59,097 nt of DNA, taken from NCBI GenBank assembly GCA_003615045.1, contig ML014232.1:1-59097 (forward strand), read 5' to 3'. Positions 10,595 through 21,433 of the stretch are shown one piece after another. The notes under the pieces were generated by a model. That model did not search any database. It saw only the letters and a program-made list of their open reading frames with translations, and was not told the DNA's origin. Each line of letters begins with the position of its first letter. The stretch's first letter is position 1. The position numbers and the translations under genes were made by a program. The DNA comes from Caulochytrium protostelioides. Lineage: Eukaryota > Chytridiomycota > Caulochytriomycetes > Caulochytriales > Caulochytriaceae.

Positions 10595-11532
10595 GCAGCA
10601 CGCCGGCTTTGGTCACGCCAGCAAACGCGGGCTCAAGGCCGACGTCTCGCGCTTACGAGGTCCCAACCAGGCGGGACGAGGGGGCGCTATATCTTGAAAA
10701 GAAGCGATAGCAATGGTCAGAGCCGGATGTCGATGCCTGGGTAGTGCAGGGATTGGAGTCGGGTGGGGGTCGGCTCAGGCCATGAGCGGAGTTTCGGCGC
10801 TCGCACTTCACAGCGCGAAATCAGAACACGTGAAAAAGGGACGGCCAGGCCCGGGTCGTCGTGCAAGGAAAAGAAGGAGGATGCTGGTCGAGGCAAGACG
10901 GACATCGCGGCAGCCACCTTGTACCGTATCCAGACGATGCCGTTCGCGCTCGAGGCTGGAGCAGCGCTGAGCGTGCGAGGGTGTTGCCCGACCCGGAGCA
11001 GGGGCTGATATGGGTCCGGCGGCGAGCCGGCGCACACGGGACCAAAAGGGGCAAAAATCACAGACATCGCGGGCGGAGTCTGCGGGACGGCCGTGCCGAC
11101 GCTTGCGCCACATAGAGAGGATGCGCCGAAAGAGTCCGCCGCGCCTCGCCCGCGGCAGGGGTGCCCTCGGACGCGAAGGACCGCCACCGGCCGATCCACC
11201 ATCGCACCGCGGCGAACCCATGGCGCGGCCATGTTCTCTTGCTATCCGCGATGGCCCAAGAACGGCTGACACCAGCGCATGATCGCCGTATGATACCGCG
11301 TCGTACTGAACATCGGAGATCCTTCTGGGAGTCTCGCTGCGGACCAGCCGTTCCTGGGATCTGATTCGCGACGACCTCCATCCGCCAGGGGTCCCGGTCT
11401 GAAGCCGCTCGCCACCACGAGACGAGGCGTCGCGTTGCGTCGCGCCGCACCGTATCGCAGGATGCCTCGAGCCGTGCAAATCCATCCCTGCCGCTGTTGC
11501 CGTCGCCGCTGAGTCCAGCGGCCAGGGCCACC
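10595..11532. other. Divergent promoter region, Nop8-like / vezatin-like
   Basis: 938 bp with no supported gene. A TATA-like GATATAG (minus strand, near 10687-10694) lies about 95 bp before the Nop8-like start. No clear TATA is seen for the vezatin-like gene. Confidence 0.5.
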
Positions 11533-13806
11533 ATGGTGCCGTCGCCGCCCTCACGATCGCCGCTGCCGCCTGACCCCGACATCGTGTACTGGGACGAGGA
11601 AACCATCGACGCCGACGGACCCCTCGCGGAGTACTTTGCCTCGGCGCTCGGCGAATCCGCCGTCGTTTCGACGCCGCGTCACGACGCCGCGCCGGCCCCA
11701 GACCACGGGCCACGGGCTGCCGCCGCCCACGCGACGGATCCGTCACCGCGTGCCGCGCCATCGAGCGCTGCGCCGTCGCCGTCGCCGTCGCCGTCGCCAT
11801 CGCCGTCGCCGTCGCCATGGCCGCCAGGCGATCCTGGTGCGCCGTGGGCGGCGGCCGATCCGGTCCATCGGCGGCTCGTGGCGCTCGCGCAGGATTTGGA
11901 CCGCGTGGTCGCGTGGCAGCGCTGGGACCGCGGGTGGCCCCGCGGCCATCGTGGGCGCCACCATGCATCCCTGGCTTTCGACTCGCCGCGCGAGGGGGAC
12001 GATGCGGCGCCGTTGGGGTGGCGGCTCGCGCTGTGCCTGGGAATGCCCGGCGCATCCATCGCCGCGACGGCGACGGCGGCGGCGTGCTGGTGGTGCTGGC
12101 TGCTGCTGCTGCTGGTCGGCGGCGTCGTGCTGGCGCTGTGGCGCCACCGCTGGTCCCGCGTCTGGCTCGCTGCGGTGATCACGACGCGTGTCACGGCATT
12201 GCTGGAGGACTTGCTGGTGGCGCGGCGCTTGCTGATTTGGATGCGGGAGCAGGACGCCGTCGACCACGGCTACCTGCTGGGCCGCCATCTGCCGCCGGTC
12301 CACCGGATGGCGCTCGCGCCGGGGCCGCACGGCGGCGCAGCGAGCGACACCCCGGCCTATCGGCGGTCCCGCCACCTGATGGACCGGACCCTCGCGCAGC
12401 TGGAGACAGAACTCGCCGCGTGGGAGGTCCGCGTTCGTGTCCCGCCGATCGACGCGCCCGCCGCCGCCGCCGCCGCCGCCAGCGACGCCCCGGACGCCGA
12501 CCATCTCGTGACGGCGGCGCCGCCCTACTCCGGCGCGGTGTCCCTTCGGCACTTCGAGCGTGTGGCTCAGCGTCTGGCGGCACTCATGCTCCATCTGGAT
12601 GAACTTACGGCCGTGGACGCGCCCGGGGCAGCGGCAGCGGCAGCATCCGCCTCGGGGTCCTCGACGCCAGGGAGCGACGGATGCCACGCCATGTGGTGCA
12701 GCTGGAGGGCGCTGCAGCGCCATGTGGCCTCGATCGCCGTGCAGCTCCAGGTCGCGCGGCAGCCGCCCGTGTGGCTCGCGGCGCGGCGCTGGCTGCAAGC
12801 GCTGGTCGCCCACGGCGCGGCCGCCGCCCACGCGGCTGCGCCTCCGCCGTCGGCCGCCATGAGCCGGGCTGCAGAGCCGGGCGGGGCCCACGGGTCGCTC
12901 GCGCACCGAGGCGATGCAGCGCGCCACGTGGCCATGCAGCGACAAGCCGCCGAGGCGGCGTGCGCGCTGTACGGCGACCTGCTGCGCACCGAGCTCGTCC
13001 GCTGCGATCTGGCCGTCGCGTCGCTGCACCGCCCCACAGGACTCGTTCTTCCGGGGTCCGACGGCGACGCCGGCGTATGGAACCCCCTGGCGGCGCAAGC
13101 GGATCTGTCGGCCCTGCGGCAGCAGGCGATTGCCGCGCTCGGCGCCTATCACGCCGCAGCGGCGGCGCCCAGCGACGCCGTCGATCCGTCGGCCGCGGCC
13201 GCGGGCCCCGACGGCGACCCGATCGCGCAGGCCGACGGACCCGGCGCCGTCGCGTCCGCGCGGCTCCTCACGGTCACCGAGCCGCGGGAGGATGTCGCGG
13301 CGCAGCTCGAGCAGCCGCACGCGGTTCTCGAGCATGCGGTCGGCGACACGGACGACGGCAACGACGACGACACGGCCGGCGACGGGAAGCGCCGCGCGCG
13401 GGTCGTGCTGCCGCGGGCCGAGCGGATCCGACTGCAGCGGGAGCGCCGTGCTGCGGCACAGGGCGCGGCGGCGGCCGCGGGGCAGCGGATGGCGGCGCTG
13501 CTGGACGCCGCGCAGGCCGCCGGCACACCATCTCCCGGCGCCGCTGCGAGCTCGGACCCGACGGCCCGGGGCCTTGCCGGGCTCGCGCGGTCGATGGGGA
13601 CGGGGGAGGCCGGCATCGCTGCGCCACGGTCGGCGCGCGACCGGATGGTGAGCGAGCTGCAGAGCGTGATTGGGGCAAGGAATCGGCGGCGGCCCGAGCC
13701 GGTCCCGATCCCCGTCTCGCTGGCCGCTGATGCTGCCCATGCCGGCGCTGCAGTGACGGACCCCGGTGCGGCGTCCTCATGGCTCCGAGTTCAAGACGGA
13801 CTGTGA
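11533..13806 (+). CDS. Vezatin/Inp2-like membrane protein
   Basis: 757 residues, starting at an ideal GCCACC-ATGG context. An acidic N-terminal piece precedes a strong membrane segment at about residues 175-203 (Trp/Leu/Val-rich). A helical region follows with RRLLIWMREQDAVDHGYLLG, similar to the start of the vezatin / peroxisomal Inp2 myosin-binding domain. The far C-terminus has RMVSELQSVIGARNRR, like the conserved terminal SEL..V helix of that family. Family members tether organelles (peroxisomes in yeast) or junctions to myosin; an organelle-inheritance role is inference. Long Ala-rich insertions separate the conserved parts. No signal peptide is visible, and the single membrane segment suggests a tail facing the cytosol. 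Confidence 0.5.
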   Translation: MVPSPPSRSPLPPDPDIVYWDEETIDADGPLAEYFASALGESAVVSTPRHDAAPAPDHGPRAAAAHATDPSPRAAPSSAAPSPSPSPSPSPSPSPWPPGDPGAPWAAADPVHRRLVALAQDLDRVVAWQRWDRGWPRGHRGRHHASLAFDSPREGDDAAPLGWRLALCLGMPGASIAATATAAACWWCWLLLLLVGGVVLALWRHRWSRVWLAAVITTRVTALLEDLLVARRLLIWMREQDAVDHGYLLGRHLPPVHRMALAPGPHGGAASDTPAYRRSRHLMDRTLAQLETELAAWEVRVRVPPIDAPAAAAAAASDAPDADHLVTAAPPYSGAVSLRHFERVAQRLAALMLHLDELTAVDAPGAAAAAASASGSSTPGSDGCHAMWCSWRALQRHVASIAVQLQVARQPPVWLAARRWLQALVAHGAAAAHAAAPPPSAAMSRAAEPGGAHGSLAHRGDAARHVAMQRQAAEAACALYGDLLRTELVRCDLAVASLHRPTGLVLPGSDGDAGVWNPLAAQADLSALRQQAIAALGAYHAAAAAPSDAVDPSAAAAGPDGDPIAQADGPGAVASARLLTVTEPREDVAAQLEQPHAVLEHAVGDTDDGNDDDTAGDGKRRARVVLPRAERIRLQRERRAAAQGAAAAAGQRMAALLDAAQAAGTPSPGAAASSDPTARGLAGLARSMGTGEAGIAAPRSARDRMVSELQSVIGARNRRRPEPVPIPVSLAADAAHAGAAVTDPGAASSWLRVQDGL

Positions 13807-14404
13807 AGTGCGCTTTCATTCGAGGTCGATTGGCCGTTATCCAAAAACGACGAGGTGACGACGGGGTGAGCTTGTTGGACACTTGAGCACTGTCTCTCCG
13901 ATGAATGGTGGCGGAATCTCTCGGAATCATTGTTCGGGCAGCTAAGGGGTAGGTGGTTCTGGTCACACAAGTCCGGCCTCGGCAGGAGCGCGATGGTGTC
14001 ATGAAATCGTCTTCTGACAAGGCCTTTTGGTGGCTCAGCCGTGAAACCCGATCTTGGCCTACGCCGACCCGACGATCGGCCCCATCGGGAAGGGTGCGCG
14101 GGAAAGTCAGGGGGAAGGGGGAACCTGTCCGACGCTGCGGCCGATCATTCCCGATAAAACAGGGGATTCGTCCCGAGTGATCCTCCTATTCCCGTATCCC
14201 TGGCCAGACGGGCTTGTCTCGGTGATGCAGACCACGAACCACCTGCGTTGAGACCACGTGGCTGAGACCACTGAGACGGCCGTCGATGCTGAACGCGCGC
14301 CCGTGTTCTGATCGGCGCCACCTGCTCTCACTGCCCCTGAGCCACACCGTCGCGTCTCGACGACCTGCCGCGTGCCACTGGACCGCGGACGACGGAGTCT
14401 CCCG
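13807..14404. other. Intergenic, no gene seen
   Basis: About 600 bp between tandem plus-strand genes. I see no RNA gene or conserved element in it. Confidence 0.4.
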
Positions 14405-15700
14405 ATGCTGTCCTGCGCCTGGCGCTCGGTGGCGACGCCCGGACGGGCTGGCTGGCGGCGGCGTGCTCTGCCGGGCTGCTGCGGTCGCAGCACGATGCGC
14501 GCGCTGCACTGTGACCCCGTCCTGCGCAGCCCGTCGGACGTGGCCGCTGACGGGTCCGCCCGGCCGACTGACCAGCAGACGCCAGCGCCGCTGCGACCGG
14601 CAGCGGCCGTGATCCTCTGCGCGCCGCGGTCGCCACAGCTGCGCGGTGACAGCCCCGCGACGGACGAGACGACGCCCGGCGCGTTCGCGGTCCTCCTGGT
14701 CCGCCGCAACCAGCGCGGCGCGTTCGGCGGCCTCCACGTCTACCCGGGCGGCGCCATTGATCCGCACGATCGCGCGATGGCGGCCGCCGAGACGCCATCG
14801 CCGCCGCTGGGTGACACGCCTGCCATGCGTGAGGTCGACGCCGCGGCGGAGCTGGCGATGGTCAAAGTCGCTGCCATCCGCGAGACGCTGGAGGAAGTCG
14901 GAGTGGCGTTTATTGCGCCGTCAGCGCCGTCGCTGGCGTCGGCGTCAGCGCCGGCGTCGTCAGCGTTGGCGTCGCCCCCGCCAGCGGCCTCCCGCAGCGC
15001 AGTCGCTTCGTTTGCGGCAGCGCTCGAGACGATCCGCAGGACGGTGCACGCGGACGGGTCCCAGTTCGCCGTGGCGTGCGCCGCGCACGGCGTGCGGCCC
15101 GCGACCGAGGCGCTGGTGCCATGGGCGCGCTGGGCAACGCCCGCCAACCACGCGGGGGCGCGGTTCGATACGTGGTTCTTGGTCGCGCTGCAGGCCGCGG
15201 GCGTCGGCGCGGTCCGGCCCGACGGCGCCGAGCTCCTGGACGCCACGTGGCTCCGGCCCGCCGTCGCGCTGGCCCGTGCCCAGCGCGGCGCCATCAAGCT
15301 GTTGCCGCCACAGTGGGTCACGCTGCAGCAGCTCTCGCGGCTCTCCTGGGCCCAGCTGCGCACGTGGCACGAGCGGCAGCAGGGGCGGGACGCCGTGGCG
15401 CAGCAGCGGGCGCTGCCGGCGATCCAGCCGGTGAAGCGCGCACTGCCGGGGAATCCGGCGGGCGTCGGGGGCGAATTTCTCTTAAACGGCGACTGCGAGC
15501 ACCCGGCGCCTGCCGAAGGGCCGCGAGGGCGGTACCGCGTGCGTATGCGGTGGGTGCCGGCCGAGGAACCCTCTTCGGAAGGGGTGGCCGATGCCACCCC
15601 GACGTCGGAGCCGAACCTGAAGCCGGAGCTGAAGTCGGGATATCTGCGCATCGAGTGGGACGATGAGCATGATCGCTCGCGGTTTCCCGCCAAGTGGTAG
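14405..15700 (+). CDS. Nudix hydrolase, NUDT19-like
   Basis: 431 residues. VYPGGAIDPHD (Gly-Gly at residues 115-116) and RETLEEVG (159-166) form a Nudix box in which Gly and the REUxEE helix are separated by an insertion, the hallmark of the NUDT19 subgroup. R159, E160, E163 and E164 are the metal-binding core and are all present. Mammalian NUDT19 cleaves CoA and acyl-CoA in peroxisomes. This protein ends in AKW, which is not a peroxisomal targeting tripeptide. Its N-terminus (MLSCAWRSVATPGRAGWRRR) is Arg-rich with no acidic residues and looks like a mitochondrial presequence, so localisation may differ. The start at 14405 is the first ATG in frame; 14495 is the next. Substrate is inferred from the family. 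Confidence 0.75.
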   Translation: MLSCAWRSVATPGRAGWRRRALPGCCGRSTMRALHCDPVLRSPSDVAADGSARPTDQQTPAPLRPAAAVILCAPRSPQLRGDSPATDETTPGAFAVLLVRRNQRGAFGGLHVYPGGAIDPHDRAMAAAETPSPPLGDTPAMREVDAAAELAMVKVAAIRETLEEVGVAFIAPSAPSLASASAPASSALASPPPAASRSAVASFAAALETIRRTVHADGSQFAVACAAHGVRPATEALVPWARWATPANHAGARFDTWFLVALQAAGVGAVRPDGAELLDATWLRPAVALARAQRGAIKLLPPQWVTLQQLSRLSWAQLRTWHERQQGRDAVAQQRALPAIQPVKRALPGNPAGVGGEFLLNGDCEHPAPAEGPRGRYRVRMRWVPAEEPSSEGVADATPTSEPNLKPELKSGYLRIEWDDEHDRSRFPAKW

Positions 15701-16611
15701 CATGGGGCCGGTGGTGGCGTCTCCACCACCACGATATATACCGCCAATCATGGATCTTGCGAAAGGAAGAGAAGTCCTGGATCGCGTCCCATTAGTGGCG
15801 CATGCGTCACAGACCATGCCATCGTCGTTCATGCACTACCTGGATCACTTCATGCGAATCCTGCAGCCCGCATGGATCCCACAGCGCAAAGGCGGACCAT
15901 CGTCGCAGCACGAGTCGATCGCCCATTTCGAGCCACTTCAAGCCAACACCCAGCACCTCGTACTGCTGGTCGCTAGGCAAGGTCGGTCTTCAGGGGATCG
16001 GGTGGGTCGTGCTTGGACGTCATGCTTGTCCCATCTGGCGCCAAAGCATGGGGCCCGCGACGCTTTTGCCTAGGAAGCGCGCGTCGGGGCCCAGCCGAAG
16101 GGGCGATGGCGGGCGGGCCCATCCAAGGCCCTCTACACGCCGAGCGAAACGGCCATCGGCCGTGGACAGAGCCAATGGACAGAGCCAATCAGCGCACCGC
16201 CGAACAGGAACCCTCGGCCTCGACCGCGTCCGGCGCAGGCGTCGGCCGTGCATCGGGCCAGAGTGCGATGGGCCGGAGGCACCGCACCCGCATGTCCCGC
16301 CAGGTTCAAGCATGCCCGCCCCCCCCCATCCCACTCGTTGGCCGCCGCGAGCAGCGCGTCGCCACGTGACCGACCGCGATATCGAGCGCTGCAGCGTTGA
16401 AATAGGCGCGCATGTGGCATCGAGGCAGCAGGGGATATAGCGAGGTGAGACGTGACGGGACAGCATCACGGCCCCCCATCATCTCTCGATATCCATTGAT
16501 GTTTGGACCCTGAACCCGCACCCTCTTTCTGCTACGCTCATCATCTGAACTGCTCGCCGACCGCAAAATAGAAACTTCATCTTTTTCTTCTTCAAGGACA
16601 CAGCGGCCACC
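15701..16611. other. PCNA upstream region
   Basis: No supported gene. It contains a TATATA at about 15735 with no convincing frame behind it, and a CACGTGAC box at 16363-16370 about 245 bp before the PCNA start. I see no ACGCGT (MCB) element of the kind that drives S-phase genes in yeasts. Confidence 0.45.
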
Positions 16612-17397
16612 ATGCTGGAAGCCCGTCTTGCCCAGGCGTCGGTGCTAAAGCGCACGCTCGACGCCATCAAGGACTTGGTCTCGGACGCCAACCTCGACTG
16701 CGACGACAATGGGCTGAAGCTGCAGTCGATGGACCAGGCGCACGTGGCCCTCGTGGCCCTCGCGCTGCGCAGCAACGCGTTCGAACCGTACCGCTGCGAC
16801 CGCAACATCAATCTGGGCATGAGCCTCGGCAGCTTGAGCAAGATCATCAAGTGCGCCGGCAACGACGACGTCGTCACCCTGAAGGCCGAGGACAACAAGG
16901 ATAAGATCCACATCATGCTGGAGGCGCCGAACAACGACCGCTTGTCGGAGTACAGTCTCAAGCTGATGGACATCGACGCCGAGCACTACGGCATTCCCGA
17001 GACCGAGTACGACGCGACTGTCCGCATGTCGTCTGTCGAATTCCAGCGCATCTGCCGTGATCTACTGGTGCTGTCCGAGTCGATGACCATCGAGACCACC
17101 AAGGAGGGCGTCCGCTTCTCGGCCGACGGCGACATCGGCGCCGGCTCCGTGACGCTCAAGCAGGGCGGCAGCGTCGATGCCGAGAACAAGGAGACCGCGA
17201 CCCAGGTCGAGCTGAACGAGCCCGTCACGCTGACCTTCTCGCTCAAGTACCTCGCCAACTTCACCAAAGCCACGCCGCTCTCGGACGTCGTGTACCTCTC
17301 CATGAGCAGCGACCAGCCGCTGCTCGTCGAGTACCGGATTGAGGACATCGGCTACATCCGCTACTACCTGGCGCCCAAGATCGGCGACGCCAACTAA
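16612..17397 (+). CDS. PCNA: PCNA, DNA sliding clamp
   Basis: 261 residues, full length for PCNA (258-261). It forms the homotrimeric ring that tethers DNA polymerases delta and epsilon and recruits repair factors. The N-terminus [13 protein letters not shown], the interdomain connector region around residues 117-133 and the C-terminal LAPKIGD are all family-typical. Lys164, the ubiquitin/SUMO switch residue for translesion synthesis, is conserved at exactly position 164 (ETTKEGVRF). The neighbouring Lys168 of human PCNA is Arg. Start has a GGCCACC-ATG context. Single exon. No sign of duplication or decay. Confidence 0.98.
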   Translation: MLEARLAQASVLKRTLDAIKDLVSDANLDCDDNGLKLQSMDQAHVALVALALRSNAFEPYRCDRNINLGMSLGSLSKIIKCAGNDDVVTLKAEDNKDKIHIMLEAPNNDRLSEYSLKLMDIDAEHYGIPETEYDATVRMSSVEFQRICRDLLVLSESMTIETTKEGVRFSADGDIGAGSVTLKQGGSVDAENKETATQVELNEPVTLTFSLKYLANFTKATPLSDVVYLSMSSDQPLLVEYRIEDIGYIRYYLAPKIGDAN

Positions 17398-19494
17398 TCT
17401 ATATCATCTCTGTCTCTTGTATCATGAAACACCACACCACCACCCCTACCCCCGCGACCGGGCGGAGACGCATCGGCGTTCCACATCCGGCATTGCCCGG
17501 GGACGGCCGCCCTCGGACGCCACTTGCATGCGCATTCGTGGCGGCGGCGGCGGCGGGGATCTCCCGATCGGACGGACTCAGGGTCTCACGTGCATCCCGC
17601 GGCGCCACGCCGCAGATCGCCCCGAGCCCGGGTCGCCGTCGGCGGCTGCCATGGACTCCCCGGTGATGGGCGCACCCGGCGGCAGGCCGCGAGGCGCTTC
17701 CTTCAAAATTATCGCCCTGCCTCCCGCGAGATCCGTGGCGAGGCCCGCCGATCACGGCGCCGTCGCGCCACCAGGAAAGGCGTCCGTTGCAACGAAACAG
17801 GAGGAGTGTGAGGGGCCCACAACAAGAAAGGCGCCACGACGGCCGATCCGGCGTGCGCGCCCTCCGAGCCGACGAGGCGGCCTAGGGCGGATGCCGATGG
17901 CCAGGCGTTCGCGAGGCGATGCCTTCTCGGACTCCCCTTTGGCCGGCCCGGTTCGATGATGGCTTCGCCGACATGTGATGTGATGTGATGATCCACGAAT
18001 CTCGGCGACGGTATGAATATCGTCGTGGGCGGCGCCGTGCTGCATCCGCTGATCGTGGTCATGCCACGCGTCGCCCTTCGGCCCGCCTGGCTGCAAAGCC
18101 GGCCGTGCCTTCGGCGATCGAGCGATTTCTCTCTTTTTGCGTCACACGGCGAACGGCCCCCCATCTGGCCGCCGCTCTCGTCTTCCCGCCCCATACTCTC
18201 GCCGCGCTCTCGTCTCGCTGTTGGCGGTTCCAGGCCACGGCGGCGGCCCCCTTCCCACCTCGCTGGGCCCACACGCGTTCCACCGTACGGGTCATTCTCG
18301 GGGGTCGATTGCTGATACAGAACATCAGGCCCTCGGTTGCGGATATCGGGCCATCGCGTCATTGGTCCGCGGCGGACCACACCCAACGGCGTTGGCGTAG
18401 CGCCGCATTTCGAGCATCGTACCGGATGAAGCACCCACGGCGGATGGTTCACGGCCGACCAGCCTACGTCTGACACGTCGCCGCGTTTTTGGTTTGTCTC
18501 TCTCTCTCTCTCCTCCGACGACTCTGGCGCGTCGCGCTCATCGTCGCTCCCGAGTCCACCGAGTACCCGATTCCGCGTTTTGTTCCGCGACCCGCTGACT
18601 CGCATCGTTGCCGCGAGTGCCGCGGCACCGTCCCCGTGAGCGCGTTCCCGGCCCTCTCCCCTTCAACAAAACGTGTGTTCCTCCTCTCTTGACCTGGACT
18701 GCCCTGCGCGTGCCGATGATACGCCGGCGACGGCGCAGGCATGCGGATCATCAATCCGGAGGGCATGCCCGTGAGAGCGGTGCTCGCAACGCGCCTCCCG
18801 CGATTCGGTCCGTGGCGGACCGAACCGGCTTGGGAGACGGCACCGCTTTCTGGGTTGGTTCGTATGCGTTCGCGTTGCTCGCTATGTTGCTGTGGACCGG
18901 TCGTGCTCGCACGGCCGTCCGAGTCGTGGCGGCCCGTGCGCCGCAGTGCGGCGCTGACGGCGACGGCGACGTCATCGCGTCCTATCTCCGTCGGATGATG
19001 CCAATGTCGATATCGAGATCTACGCAGCTGGCCGGTATTTTTTTTAGAGATCACCCTGCCGTACCCTCGTCCGATCATCCACAGCAACTGCAGCAACGCG
19101 TTCGTCCGTTCACCCGGCATGCCCAGCGCATGATGTCCCCTGGTTGAGCATGCAGCATGTGATACTCACCTCGATTGCTCTTTTTTTTTGGGATGGACCC
19201 TGTTTCTAGTCTGCTTACTTAGGTCGGCGCTTCCCTCTGACCGATCGGTGCCCTTCTTCCTGCTGCTTGCTGGGCCGACAGGCCTCCGCTTCTGTCACCA
19301 GACGGCCGCTGCCACGTATTTTTCCGTGAGCCATTCGCGCCATTCCTGCCGATCTTCGACTGAGACCGCTTGTTTTTCTCGTCTGTTAGGCGCGAGCGGT
19401 GAATCCCAGCAACGTCACTCGTTTCGCGAAGACCGGTCATTTGGGACTCCCTCTCAGATCCCCCCTTCTACGTCCTCTGGAAGCATCTACCACG
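17398..19494. other. 2.1-kb intergenic region
   Basis: No supported coding gene on either strand. It has a pyrimidine-rich TCTCTC run at about 18497-18512 and several poly-T runs near 19035 and 19180. A tract ending TTTTTCTCGTCTGTTAG at about 19390 looks like a splice acceptor, so the PP2A gene may have a 5'-UTR intron. Confidence 0.45.
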
Positions 19495-20877
19495 ATGGCC
19501 GACCCGGACAACGGCTGGAAGTTTGCTCAGTGCTTTGGCGACAAGGGCGAGGTCGACGATGTGACGGAGGCGGACATCATCTCGGCCGTCGAGTTTGACG
19601 ATACTGGCGACTATCTGGCGACGGGCGACAAGGGTGGCCGCGTCGTGCTGTTTGAGCGCAACGAGGGCAAGAAGGGCTGCGAATACCGTTTCTTCACGGA
19701 GTTCCAGTCGCACGAGCCCGAATTTGACTATCTGAAGTCGCTCGAGATCGAGGAGAAAATCAACAAGATCCGGTGGTGTCGTCGGCAAAATGCGGCGCAT
19801 TTCCTGATTTCCACGAACGACAAGACCGTCAAGTTGTGGAAAGTCTTCGAAAAGTCGATCAAGGTGATTGCCGAGACGAATGTGACGAGCGGCGACCCGG
19901 CGCCGGCATTCCCGTCGAGTGCGCACCTCAAGCTGCCGCGGATGACGCTGCACGACTCGATGGTGGCCGCGATCCCGCGCAAGATCTACCAGAACGCGCA
20001 CACATATCACATCAACTCGATCTCGGTCAACTCGGACGGCGAGACGTTCCTCTCGGCCGACGACTTGCGCATCAACCTGTGGAACCTCAACATCAGCAAC
20101 CAGAGCTTTAACATCGTTGACATCAAGCCGGCCAACATGGAGGAGCTGACCGAAGTCATCACGGGCGCCGAGTTCCACCCGCTGCAGTGCAACACCCTGA
20201 TTTACTCGAGTTCGAAGGGCACGATCAAGCTGAACGACATGCGCCAGTCGGCGCTCTGCGACAACCACTCCAAGATCTTTGAGCAGGAGGAGGACCCCCA
20301 GGAGAAGAGCTTCTTTAGCGAGATTATCAGCTCGATCTCGGACCTCAAGTGGAGCCGCGACGGCCGCTACGTGCTCTCCCGCGACTACCTCACCGTCCGC
20401 ATCTGGGACCTCGCCATGGAGCGCGCGCCCGTGCAGACCATCCCAATCCACGAGCACCTGCGCAGCAAGCTCTGCGATCTCTACGAGAACGACTGCATCT
20501 TCGACAAGTTTGAGTGCACCTTCTCGGGCGATGGCAAGCACCTGCTGACCGGCTCTTACAACAACTACTTCCACATCTCCGAGGTCGGCACCACCAACGA
20601 CACGCTGCTGCAGGCAGACAAGTCGGCGTTCAAGGCCAAGCGCGCCGGGTCCACCAAGAACAAGGCCGGCGCCGGCGCCGGCGGCGCCGCAGGCGCGGGC
20701 GCGGGCGCCGCGGGCACCGCCCTGCCCGTGGTCACTCAGGCCTCCCGAAGAGAGGCGTTCGCCGCCGTCGAGCCCGAGCACTTCGCGAAGAAAATCCTCC
20801 ATGCCAGCTGGCACCCGCGCGAAAACACGATCGCCCTCGCTGCCACCAACAACCTCTTCCTTTTCCGTCAGGTCTGA
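19495..20877 (+). CDS. CDC55: PP2A regulatory subunit B (B55/PR55)
   Basis: 460 residues, the normal size of the B55 WD40 propeller that directs protein phosphatase 2A to mitotic and signalling substrates. Signature stretches include [19 protein letters not shown] in blade 1, [33 protein letters not shown] and NNYFHISEV. The closing strand is [21 protein letters not shown], essentially the B55 consensus. A Gly/Ala insertion (about 20 residues, [13 protein letters not shown]) sits before the last blade, where fungal B55 proteins commonly carry variable loops. The ATG at 19495 is the family-typical start; no upstream in-frame ATG gives homology. Convergent with NOP53. Confidence 0.96.
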   Translation: MADPDNGWKFAQCFGDKGEVDDVTEADIISAVEFDDTGDYLATGDKGGRVVLFERNEGKKGCEYRFFTEFQSHEPEFDYLKSLEIEEKINKIRWCRRQNAAHFLISTNDKTVKLWKVFEKSIKVIAETNVTSGDPAPAFPSSAHLKLPRMTLHDSMVAAIPRKIYQNAHTYHINSISVNSDGETFLSADDLRINLWNLNISNQSFNIVDIKPANMEELTEVITGAEFHPLQCNTLIYSSSKGTIKLNDMRQSALCDNHSKIFEQEEDPQEKSFFSEIISSISDLKWSRDGRYVLSRDYLTVRIWDLAMERAPVQTIPIHEHLRSKLCDLYENDCIFDKFECTFSGDGKHLLTGSYNNYFHISEVGTTNDTLLQADKSAFKAKRAGSTKNKAGAGAGGAAGAGAGAAGTALPVVTQASRREAFAAVEPEHFAKKILHASWHPRENTIALAATNNLFLFRQV

Positions 20878-21433
20878 GCCGAACGCATCAGCATGTTGAC
20901 GGCGACCAAGTCCAGAAGGTTGGCCAGCGACTTCAGGCATGGTGTTGGTCCGAGGTGTGGTGTCGGTGCCTTGGGTCGTTGTTCCCTTTTTTTGACTTGG
21001 TTCTCTTGCTTCTTTTTCGTTTTGCACACGCAGAACTTTCCTCCCTTTCTTCTTACCTCTCACGTATTCTCACGTATTTTCAAACAGACGCACGATCACG
21101 ACGATGATCGATCTCTGGGAGCGGTGGTGGGAGGTCACGCACGCGGGGCCTTGAGGGGTTAGACGAGGAAACGGTCGCCCCCGGATCCGTCAGGGTCACT
21201 CCTGTCGACGGGCTCGCTCTTTCATTTGACCAGGATTTCAATCGTTCATGCTGACTTCTCCACACACCTTCTTCCTCTTCGTGATGTCTTCACCCGTTGC
21301 GTTGCGTTGCGTTTCGCTATTATTTTTCGTTGATCGTCTTTCCTGGTATAAATTAGTAGGCGTCACGTCAGGCGCAGGAAGGAAAGGGTCCAGCACCTGG
21401 TGGTTACAGGGATGAGGCAGAGAAAGGCGCGCG
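20878..21433. other. Convergent 3' region, PP2A-B55 / NOP53
   Basis: 556 bp with T-rich plus-strand tracts just after the PP2A stop and a TATAAAT at about 21344. No gene is seen. Confidence 0.5.

Noticed and set aside
18608-19147. Plus-strand frame with a hydrophobic stretch
   Set aside because: No ATG at the start of the frame, no conserved domain, and low-complexity Arg runs.
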